From Paracoccus yeei ATCC BAA-599 (GTDB lineage: Bacteria; Pseudomonadota; Alphaproteobacteria; Rhodobacterales; Rhodobacteraceae): a stretch of 64,000 nt of DNA. The stretch lies in NCBI RefSeq assembly GCF_000622145.1, contig NZ_JHWH01000018.1, forward strand, positions 1 to 64,000. The letters are read 5' to 3'. The notes under the pieces are model-generated. The model saw only the letters and a program-made list of their open reading frames with translations, was not told the origin of the DNA and searched no databases. This document shows, piece after piece, positions 58,078 through 64,000 of the stretch; position 1 is the first letter of the stretch; the number at the start of each line of letters is the position of its first letter. The translations under genes were made by a program, and so were the position numbers.

Positions 58078-59868
58078 TCAGTGCCGCGACCCCGGCCGCG
58101 CGGCCGAGGTCAGGACGACATTTCCCGGCGGCGGCGCCGCAGTGCTGCGCTTCTGCAAGGGCTCGACCCGGAAATGCAGGCGCAGGGTGAACTGGCCCTC
58201 GTCCTCGTCAAGCTCTGCCGTGCCTTCCAGCTGGGCGGCGAAGGCGTCGATCAGCTGGCTGCCGAGCCCCGTGCCGGGCGCGCCGCGCCGCGCCCCGCCG
58301 ATGGAATTGCGCACCTCGAGCAGGGCACGGTCGGGGCCTTCGGAACAAAGCGTCACCTGCACCCAGGGCTGCGCGCCGGGTTCGGGCGCGCCGGCGTATT
58401 TCAGCGCATTGGTGAAGGCCTCGGTCGCCAGAAGCGACAGCGGCACCGCCTGGTCGGGCATCAGGACCAGCGGCTCCAGCCGGGTCTCGATGCGCAGATG
58501 CGCGGTCGGCTCCAGCGAAGCCTGGGTCATCTGGGTGATGATGTCGCTGACCAGCCGGTCGGCATCGACCGAATCCAGATGCTCGGCCTGGTAGAGGTTG
58601 CGGTAGATCGTCGCGAGCGAGGCCACCCGGTCCTGGACCGAGCGCAGCACCTGGCGCGCGTCGTCGTGCTGGATCATCCGGCTTTGCATGTTGATGATCG
58701 AGGCGATCAGCTGCAGGTTGTTCTTGACCCGGTGATGGACCTCTTTCAGCAGGACGGTCTTTTCCTGGACGGCGGCCTCCATCGCCTCTTCGTCGCGGAT
58801 CAGGATGCGGGCCATGTTGTGGAAGGTCTGGCTCATGTCCTCGATCTCGGCCGGGGCGTCGACCAGGACGGGCGGCGGGGCCGAGCGGTCGCCGATGGCG
58901 AAGCGCCGCATCTGGCTGCGCAATTCGCGGATGTGGCGCAGGACGAGCCGATAGACCGCGAAATAGGCCACCCCCAGCGAGGCCGCCCACAGGATCAGCG
59001 GCAGCACCAGCGCGGTGCGCGTGGTCAGGTCGATGCCGGCGATGCCGGATTCGCGGCGGGTCCACGAGCCCAGCGCATAGACCAGGCCCGGCACCACGGG
59101 AACCACGCTGAACACGCGCTTTTCGCCGCTGGCGGTGCGGTCGGTGAAGGTCGTCTCGCTGCGCGCCAGAAGCGCGGGCAGCGCGATCCCGGTGGGCAGA
59201 AGCTCGACCACGTTGCCGGTGCTGTTTTCGTCGCGCGACAGCAGCTCGCCCTGGCTGTTGAAGGTCAGGATGCGCGCGTCATCCCCGCCCAGGCCCGCGA
59301 TATGGGCCGACCGCAGCATGTCGCGCGACATCGAGACGGCGATATAACCCAGCATCTCGGCCCCGCGGTAAAGCGGCTGGATCACGGCGATGGTGGTTTC
59401 GGCCGAGGTCGCGCCCATGCGGCTGTTGGCGATGAGCGTACCCGGGCTTTCGACGAACAGCCGGTGCGCGGGGTCCTGCGACAGATCCTGCGGACCGGGA
59501 ACCGAGGAACATTCGGTCGTCCCGTCGAGCCGCGTGAAGCCGGCATAGGAAAAGTTCACCGTGCGCTGGACCACGCCCCGCATGATGTCGGAACAGGGCT
59601 GCGGCTGGTCGAGCATTTCCAGCACGGCCGGGCCCAGCGCGTCCGCCGTGCCGAGCGCGCTTTGCAAGAGCGCCCGTTCCCCGGCCGCCGCCGTCGCCGT
59701 GCGCCCCAGAAGCGCGATTTCCGACGAGCGTTCGTATTCGCGCGACAGATGCAGCGTCTGGATGACCGAAATGAGGCCGATGGGCAGGATCGCCACCGAC
59801 AGAAGCCCACCCAGGCGAAAACCGAGTCCCTTCGGGAACTCGCTTTTCTCCAGCATGCGGCGAAGCAT
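58078..59868 (-). CDS. HWE/HisKA_2 sensor histidine kinase of the general stress locus
   Basis: A 596-residue membrane kinase. Two transmembrane helices (about 20-40 and 280-305) flank an extracytoplasmic sensor domain of about 240 residues, followed by a HAMP-like linker. The HisKA_2 phospho-accepting His is near residue 376 in EVHHRVKNNLQLIASIINMQ, with ATPase boxes LLATEAFTNALKYAGA and GTGLGSQLIDAFAAQLEG. Kinases of this type (PhyK/LovhK class) phosphorylate PhyR. It lies 12 nt downstream of ecfG on the same strand, part of the GSR cluster. The stimulus is unknown. Confidence 0.88.
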   Translation of the reverse strand: MLRRMLEKSEFPKGLGFRLGGLLSVAILPIGLISVIQTLHLSREYERSSEIALLGRTATAAAGERALLQSALGTADALGPAVLEMLDQPQPCSDIMRGVVQRTVNFSYAGFTRLDGTTECSSVPGPQDLSQDPAHRLFVESPGTLIANSRMGATSAETTIAVIQPLYRGAEMLGYIAVSMSRDMLRSAHIAGLGGDDARILTFNSQGELLSRDENSTGNVVELLPTGIALPALLARSETTFTDRTASGEKRVFSVVPVVPGLVYALGSWTRRESGIAGIDLTTRTALVLPLILWAASLGVAYFAVYRLVLRHIRELRSQMRRFAIGDRSAPPPVLVDAPAEIEDMSQTFHNMARILIRDEEAMEAAVQEKTVLLKEVHHRVKNNLQLIASIINMQSRMIQHDDARQVLRSVQDRVASLATIYRNLYQAEHLDSVDADRLVSDIITQMTQASLEPTAHLRIETRLEPLVLMPDQAVPLSLLATEAFTNALKYAGAPEPGAQPWVQVTLCSEGPDRALLEVRNSIGGARRGAPGTGLGSQLIDAFAAQLEGTAELDEDEGQFTLRLHFRVEPLQKRSTAAPPPGNVVLTSAARPGSRH

Positions 59869-59880
59869 GTCGCCGGTTCC

Positions 59881-60471
59881 TCAGCGCATGATGGGAGAGT
59901 TCTGGGCCATCACGGCAAGAGTGGCACGATCGGTCATCTCAAGTTCCTCGCCTTCTTCAAGCTGCAGCAACTCGGCCAGGCGGCGGCGTCCGCGGTTGGC
60001 CCGGGACTTAACCGTGCCCACGGCCACGCCGGTCATGCCGGCGGCCTCTTCATAGGAAAAGCCCGAGGCGCCCACAAGGATCAGCGCCTCGCGCTGTTCG
60101 TCTGGAAGCTTTTCGAAGGCGGCGCGGAAATCGTTCAGCGCAAGGCGGCCGTCGTGTTCGGGGCGGGTCGCCTGGCGGGCGGCATGGATGCCGTCGGTGT
60201 CGCTGACCTCGCGCCGGGTCTTGCGGCGGCCGGAATAGAAGGTGTTGCGCAGGATGGTGAACAGCCAAGCCCGCAGGTTCGTGCCAGGCTGGAACTTGTC
60301 GATATGGGTCCATGCCTTGACGATGGTGTCCTGCACCAGGTCGTCGGCCGAGGCGCCTTCGCGGGTCAGCGACAGCGCAAAGGCACGAAGCGCCGGCAGA
60401 TGGTCCACCAGTTCGTTCCGCGGGTCGGCATGGTCCGAAGGGGCGCGTGCCGCCTTGGCGTTACGGGTCAT
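59881..60471 (-). CDS. ecfG: EcfG, general stress response sigma factor
   Basis: Extracytoplasmic-function sigma factor of the ECF15 group. The 196-residue protein has region 2 with DDLVQDTIVKAWTHIDKFQPGTNLRAWLF (split over two helices) and region 4 with LPDEQREALILVGASGFSYEEAA and GTVKSRANRGRRRLAEL. It is held by NepR and released by phosphorylated PhyR. The ATG overlaps the nepR stop (ATGA), and the operon has an EcfG-type promoter. Confidence 0.95.
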   Translation of the reverse strand: MTRNAKAARAPSDHADPRNELVDHLPALRAFALSLTREGASADDLVQDTIVKAWTHIDKFQPGTNLRAWLFTILRNTFYSGRRKTRREVSDTDGIHAARQATRPEHDGRLALNDFRAAFEKLPDEQREALILVGASGFSYEEAAGMTGVAVGTVKSRANRGRRRLAELLQLEEGEELEMTDRATLAVMAQNSPIMR

Positions 60472-60635
60472 GCCGGGTTCCCTTGATCGAAACCGTTGTC
60501 TCGAAGCTTTTCCAGAAGCTCCAGGAACTTGTCCGGAATCTGCTGGGTTGCGTCCTGTTCGTAGACCCGCTTGAGGTTCTCGTCGATCTGCTGTTCGATG
60601 GCGGCCCGCCTGCGTTCCTCACGCTTGCTGTTCAT
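60468..60635 (-). CDS. nepR: NepR anti-sigma factor
   Basis: A 55-residue protein, too short for usual gene cut-offs, that sequesters EcfG. It has the NepR pattern: basic N-terminus (MNSKREERRRAAIEQQIDENL), then KRVYEQDATQQIPDKFLELLEKL, which forms the two helices that bind either EcfG or the PhyR sigma-like domain. The ATG at 60635 and the ATGA overlap with ecfG fix both ends. It lies divergent from phyR, the expected arrangement. Confidence 0.9.
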   Translation of the reverse strand: MNSKREERRRAAIEQQIDENLKRVYEQDATQQIPDKFLELLEKLRDNGFDQGNPA

Positions 60636-60674
60636 TTTTTGGTTATTCCCGAAATTCTTGTGCGCACACGATGC

Positions 60675-60700
60675 AACGGTTACCTATCATTGCGAGTTCC
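60675..60700 (-). promoter_or_regulatory. EcfG-dependent promoter of nepR-ecfG
   Basis: GGAAC (60696-60700), 17-nt spacer, CGTT (60675-60678) on the minus strand, an exact match to the EcfG consensus. It lies about 40 nt before the nepR ATG and indicates positive autoregulation. No matching site was found facing phyR. Confidence 0.85.
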
Positions 60701-60729
60701 ATTGTGACCAACACTTTTCGAGGGACAAG

Positions 60730-61533
60730 ATGACCGCAGCAGATCTCGCACAATCCATCCGCCGGGAGCTGCCCTATCTGCGCCGCTATGCGCGCGCTTT
60801 GACCGGCAGCCAGACCGCTGGCGACAATTACGCGGTGGCCACTTTGGAAGCCATCCTGAGCGACCGCAGCCTCATGGACACCGAGGACACGCGCATCGGT
60901 CTGTTCCGCACCTTCCATGCCATCTGGCAAAGCTCGGGCCAGCCGGTCGAGCAGGAAAGCCAGACCCCGCAGGAGGCCCGCGCCCAGGCGCATCTGCGCG
61001 GCCTGACCCCCAATTCGCGCGAGGCGCTGCTTTTGCGCACGATTGAGGAGCTGCGCTATGAGCAGATCGCCACGATCATGCAGATCGACCAGGACGAGGC
61101 CGAGGAGCTGGTCCAGATCGCGATGACCGAGATGTCGAATTCGATGGCCGGCAAGGTCATGGTGATCGAGGACGAGACCATCATCGCCATGGACCTGAAG
61201 GGCATCGTCCAGTCGATGGGCCATGACGTGACCGGCATCGCGCGCACCCATTCCGCCGCGGTGGAACTGGCGCATGGCAAGCGGCCGGACCTGATCCTGG
61301 CCGACATCCAGCTGGCGGACGGCTCGTCGGGGATCGACGCGGTGAACGAATTGCTGCGCGACATGGGGGATATTCCGGTGATCTTCATCACCGCCTTCCC
61401 CGAGCGGCTGCTGACCGGCGAGCGGCCGGAGCCGGCCTTCCTGATCTCGAAGCCCTATACCGAGGAGCAGGTTCGTTCGGCGGTAAGCCAGGCGATGTTC
61501 TTTTCCTCGACCGAGGGGCTGACGGCGGCCTGA
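60730..61533 (+). CDS. phyR: PhyR, anti-anti-sigma response regulator
   Basis: Central switch of the alphaproteobacterial general stress response. The 267-residue protein has a sigma-factor-like domain at residues 1-130 (ELPYLRRYARALTGSQTAGDNYA, REALLLRTIEELRYEQIATIM) and a C-terminal receiver (acidic E147 D148 E149, phospho-acceptor D192 in LADIQLADG, K in LISKPYTEEQ). Phosphorylation frees the sigma-like domain to capture NepR. The ATG at 60730 has GAGGGAC before it. It ends in a strong terminator. Confidence 0.96.
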   Translation: MTAADLAQSIRRELPYLRRYARALTGSQTAGDNYAVATLEAILSDRSLMDTEDTRIGLFRTFHAIWQSSGQPVEQESQTPQEARAQAHLRGLTPNSREALLLRTIEELRYEQIATIMQIDQDEAEELVQIAMTEMSNSMAGKVMVIEDETIIAMDLKGIVQSMGHDVTGIARTHSAAVELAHGKRPDLILADIQLADGSSGIDAVNELLRDMGDIPVIFITAFPERLLTGERPEPAFLISKPYTEEQVRSAVSQAMFFSSTEGLTAA

Positions 61534-61577
61534 TCCGCCGCCGCCTGATCCCTCGCGGGCGCGCGGATTGCATCGCC

Positions 61578-61604
61578 GCAGGGGTATTTGGAAAACGGTG
61601 AAGG
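61578..61604 (+). repeat. Partial REP-like element after phyR (copy C)
   Basis: GCAGGGGTATTTGGAAAACG followed by GTGAAGG matches the tail of the hslV-hslU element (CAGGGTATTTGGGAAACAG, GTGAAAG). The double hairpin part is missing. It runs into the stem of the phyR terminator. Confidence 0.6.
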
Positions 61605-61636
61605 CCGGGGCGTTGCGCGCGCGCCCCGGCCTTTTT
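61601..61636 (+). terminator. Rho-independent terminator of phyR
   Basis: Stem AAGGCCGGGGC (61601-61611) with its exact complement (61623-61633), followed by TTTTT (61632-61636). Its end touches the stop codon of the convergent nitronate monooxygenase gene. Confidence 0.85.
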
Positions 61637-62583
61637 CACAGAGCGGCGCGGGCCTCGGCGTATTCGGCGGCCAGCTGGTCAATCAGTTCGGCGGCCGTGC
61701 GGACGGCGTGGACGGCGCCGATCCCCTGCCCCGCGCCCCAGATCCGGCTCCAGGCCTTGGCCTTGCCGAAGTCCATGGTCGAGGGATCGGCGCTGCCGAG
61801 CGCGGCGGGGTCGAGGCCGGCGTTCCTGATCGAGGGCGCGAGGTAGTTGCCCGCCACCCCGGTGAAGAGGGTCGAGTTCACGATGTCCTCGGCCCCGCAA
61901 TCGACGATCATCTGCTTGTAGCCTTCGGGGGCGTTCGCCTCGGCCGTGGCGATGAAGGGGCTGCCGATATAGGCGAGATCGGCCCCCATGGCACGCGCCG
62001 CCAGCACGGCGCGGCCCGTGGCGATGGCGCCCGACAGCAGCAGCGGACCCTGGAACCAGGCGCGGATTTCCTGGATCAGGGCAAAGGGCGATTGCTGGCC
62101 GGCGTGGCCCCCTGCCCCGGCGGCGACCGCGATCAGCCCGTCGGCGCCCTTGTCGATCGCCTTGCGCGCGAAGCTGTTCGAGATCACGTCATGCAGCACG
62201 ATGCCGCCACAGTCATGGGCTGCGGCGTTCACCTCAGGGCGCGCGCCCAGGCTGGTGATCCAGATCGGCACGCGATGGCGGTGGCAGATCTCGATGTCGC
62301 GTTCCAGCCGGGCGTTCGAGCGATGCACGATCTGATTGACGGCAAAGGGCGCGGCCGGGCGGTCGGGGTTTTCCTGGTTGTGGCGGTCGAGTTCCTGCGC
62401 GATGCGGGTCAGCCAGGCGTCGAGCAGCGGCGGCTCGCCGTGGCTTTCGCGGGCGTTCAGCGCCGGGAAGCTGCCGACGATGCCGGCCTTGCATTGCGCG
62501 ATGACCAGGTCCGGCCCCGAGACGATGAACATGGGCGAGGCCACGACCGGCAGGCGCAGGCCGGCAAGAACGGGGGGCAGCAT
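61636..62583 (-). CDS. Nitronate monooxygenase (2-nitropropane dioxygenase family)
   Basis: A 315-residue FMN-dependent TIM-barrel enzyme that oxidises propionate-3-nitronate-type toxic nitronates; some relatives are enoyl-ACP reductases. Features are VVASPMFIVSGPDLVIAQCKAGIVG, LHDVISNSFARKAIDKGADGLIAVAAGAGGHAG (FMN phosphate site, split), GADLAYIGSPFIAT. The ATG at 62583 has AAAGGAGG before it. It follows the aldo/keto reductase by 67 nt on the same strand. Confidence 0.85.
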   Translation of the reverse strand: MLPPVLAGLRLPVVASPMFIVSGPDLVIAQCKAGIVGSFPALNARESHGEPPLLDAWLTRIAQELDRHNQENPDRPAAPFAVNQIVHRSNARLERDIEICHRHRVPIWITSLGARPEVNAAAHDCGGIVLHDVISNSFARKAIDKGADGLIAVAAGAGGHAGQQSPFALIQEIRAWFQGPLLLSGAIATGRAVLAARAMGADLAYIGSPFIATAEANAPEGYKQMIVDCGAEDIVNSTLFTGVAGNYLAPSIRNAGLDPAALGSADPSTMDFGKAKAWSRIWGAGQGIGAVHAVRTAAELIDQLAAEYAEARAAL

Positions 62584-62650
62584 GACGATCCTCCTTTGGC
62601 TGGCGGGCAGGTTGCACGGCCCGCGCTGCAAGGCAAAGGTTTCGTCGCGT

Positions 62651-63703
62651 TCAATAGGGCAGCGGATGGTCGCGGTGCAGCCGGTCGATGCGGCGCAGCG
62701 CATCCGGGGTCAGGACCAGATCCAACCCCCGAAGCAGGTGGTCCAGCTGGTCGCAGGTCGTGGCGCCGATGATCGGGATGCAGGCGAAGGGCCGCTGCCG
62801 GGTGAAGGCAATGGCCATGTGGATGGGGTCGAGCCCGAGTTCGGCCGCCAGCGCGTACCAGGCCGCGACCGCCGCCGCCGCGCGCGGGGTGCGCCGCCCG
62901 CCCAGGTCGCCCGATCCGCCCGCGGCACGATCCACCGCCGCGCGGCTGCCGTCGGGTTCTCCTTCGGCGTATTTGCCGGTCAGAAGCCCGGCGGCCAGCG
63001 GCGAATAGGCCAGCAGGGTGACGTTTTCGTTCGCCGCGACCTCGGCCATGTCGGTGTCGTAAAGCCGGTGGAGCAGCGAATATTCGTTCTGGACCGAGAC
63101 GACGCGCGGCCCGCCCAGCCGTTCGGCCGTGTCGATCCAGCGCAGGGTGCCCCAGGCGGATTCGTTCGACAGGCCGAAGGCGCGGATCTTGCCGGCCTGC
63201 CGTGCCTGCTTAAGCGCCTCGATCATGCCGGCCATGTGGTCGAGCGTGCGCTGGCGGTCCTGTTTCGACGGATCGTAGCGCCAGTTCTGCCGGAAGGCGT
63301 AGGAGCCCCGCACCGGCCAGTGCAGCTGGTACAGGTCGATGCAATCCGTTCCCAGCCGCCTGAGCGAGCGGTTGATGATGTCGCCGATGGTCGAACCGTC
63401 ATAGCCTTCGGGGCGGACCTTGTCGCTGGGTCCGGTGGCCTTGGTCGCGATCTGCACCCGGTCGCGGTTTCCCCGGAGGGCCAGCCAGGCACCCAGAATT
63501 TCCTCGCTGCGGCCGACGGTCTCGCGCCGCACGGGGTTCACGGGATACATCTCGGCCGTATCGAGAAAGCCGATCCCGGCATCCAGCGCCATGTCGAGCT
63601 GCCGGTGCGCCTCGTCCCGGGCGGTCTGGTTTCCGAATGTCATGGTCCCCAGCGACACCGCGCTGACCATGACCTCGCTGCCGCCGAGCCTGACCCGTTC
63701 CAT
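62651..63703 (-). CDS. Aldo/keto reductase, Tas family
   Basis: A 350-residue NADPH-dependent (beta/alpha)8 reductase. The catalytic Asp and Tyr are in GFLDTAEMYPV, the Lys in RVQIATKATGP and the His in YQLHWPVRG; NADP binding is in the IPIIGATTCDQL segment. The segment order and length are those of Escherichia coli Tas. The substrate is unknown. The ATG at 63703 (MERVRLGGSEV) is the family start; an ATG six codons earlier is possible. It starts 18 nt after the 3' end of tRNA-Sec. Confidence 0.87.
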   Translation of the reverse strand: MERVRLGGSEVMVSAVSLGTMTFGNQTARDEAHRQLDMALDAGIGFLDTAEMYPVNPVRRETVGRSEEILGAWLALRGNRDRVQIATKATGPSDKVRPEGYDGSTIGDIINRSLRRLGTDCIDLYQLHWPVRGSYAFRQNWRYDPSKQDRQRTLDHMAGMIEALKQARQAGKIRAFGLSNESAWGTLRWIDTAERLGGPRVVSVQNEYSLLHRLYDTDMAEVAANENVTLLAYSPLAAGLLTGKYAEGEPDGSRAAVDRAAGGSGDLGGRRTPRAAAAVAAWYALAAELGLDPIHMAIAFTRQRPFACIPIIGATTCDQLDHLLRGLDLVLTPDALRRIDRLHRDHPLPY

Positions 63704-63720
63704 CCCGCACCCCGTGTTCA

Positions 63721-63816
63721 TGGCGGAAGAGAATGGGAGTCGAACCCACCCGGGACAGGCCTGCTGCCCCAACCGGATTTGAAGTCCGGCCGCCCCACCG
63801 GGGACGATTCTCTTCC
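63721..63816 (-). tRNA. selC: Selenocysteine tRNA (anticodon UCA)
   Basis: A 96-nt tRNA including the encoded CCA (63721-63723). The 5' GGAAGAGA pairs with 3' TCTCTTCC, an 8-bp acceptor stem typical of tRNA-Sec. The anticodon stem-loop is CCGGACTTCAAATCCGG with anticodon TCA (complement of 63780-63782). A long GC-rich variable arm precedes the T arm, which contains GGTTCGACTCC. It decodes UGA as selenocysteine with SelB, encoded just upstream. Confidence 0.95.
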
Positions 63817-63871
63817 ATCGCGGCCCTGGTTAAGCCATCCGCGGGCGGGCAACAACACGGGCGGTTATCCG

Positions 63872-64000
63872 CTACGCGCCCTGCCCCGGTCCGTCCGCCT
63901 CGCCGAACAGGTCGATGCGGTGCGGGTTGATGCGACGAAGGTCGCCGCGGCGCAAGGTCAGGCCGTGGCGGTCGAAGAAATCCAAGATCTGGATCGCGAC
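63872..64000 (-). CDS. selB: SelB C-terminal end (selenocysteine elongation factor), partial
   Basis: Forty-two codons and a stop enter from the right edge on the minus strand: VAIQILDFFDRHG, LTLRRGDLRRINPHRIDLF and a short tail. This is the last winged-helix module of SelB, which binds the SECIS hairpin of selenoprotein mRNAs. Its stop lies 55 nt before the 5' end of tRNA-Sec, the usual sel gene linkage. The rest of the gene is outside the window. Confidence 0.88.
   Translation of the reverse strand, partial: VAIQILDFFDRHGLTLRRGDLRRINPHRIDLFGEADGPGQGA

Noticed and set aside
63733..63930. Small open frame across tRNA-Sec and the selB end
   Set aside because: It is antisense to a structurally clear tRNA and to the SelB C-terminus.

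Overview
The window looks like chromosomal DNA of a non-phototrophic member of the Rhodobacteraceae, most probably Paracoccus. The reasons are the high G+C, the RegB/RegA/HvrA redox locus, a Rhodobacter-type sulfolipid operon (sqdBDC), the PhyR-NepR-EcfG general stress locus, a 16-stranded-type porin and a selenocysteine tRNA next to selB. No phage, integrase, IS element or CRISPR array was seen. Gene density is typical of a chromosome and most neighbours overlap by 1-20 nt in operons.

Layout. 1-3.7 kb: start of an unknown gene, then MsrPQ (periplasmic methionine sulfoxide repair) and phosphoglucomutase. 3.8-8.4 kb: clpB behind a sigma-32-like promoter, divergent from pyrF-paiB, then rpsO. 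8.5-11.4 kb: an RTX-repeat protein, the PLP protein YggS and a porin. 11.8-17.5 kb: a DUF3576 lipoprotein, then leuS-lptE-holA and a flavoprotein whose gene contains a palindromic repeat in frame. 17.5-23.2 kb: GST, two MFS transporters, an e(P4)-type acid phosphatase and a small glycan cluster (MFS, GT4, GT29). 23.3-25.5 kb: asd and a methylthioadenosine/SAH-type nucleosidase. 25.5-29.7 kb: a PAS protein and RegB, divergent from RegA-HvrA. 29.7-36.4 kb: an HD hydrolase, secB, fxsA, timA, smr, a small membrane protein, hslVU, a KpsS-like protein and trxA. 36.4-45.7 kb: a minus-strand run dapB, tsaE-amgK fusion, murU, addB, addA, trxA. 45.7-47.8 kb: rbfA, a phosphodiester-glycosidase-like protein and truB. 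47.8-54.2 kb: a minus-strand run of sqdB-sqdD-sqdC, free-methionine-R-sulfoxide reductase, GFA, LysE, RluA, a metallo-beta-lactamase-fold protein and a second GFA protein. 54.4-58 kb: an Rrf2 regulator, aroE, coaE, dnaQ and a YihY membrane protein. 58-61.5 kb: HWE/HisKA_2 kinase, ecfG and nepR, divergent from phyR. 61.6-64 kb: nitronate monooxygenase, aldo/keto reductase, tRNA-Sec and the 3' end of selB.

Themes. Redox and stress control is dense here: RegBA-HvrA, the complete GSR partner-switch module with a visible EcfG promoter, sigma-32-type promoters before clpB and hslVU, and three methionine-sulfoxide repair genes in two loci. Envelope work is also strong: sulfolipid synthesis, LptE, porin, AmgK-MurU cell-wall sugar salvage, TimA, SecB and glycosyltransferases.

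Two families of short dispersed repeats stand out. One is a 31-bp element of 11-bp period, present once between genes and once inside sqdD. The other is a double-hairpin REP-like element, present between hslV and hslU, as a remnant after phyR, and in frame inside the flavoprotein gene.
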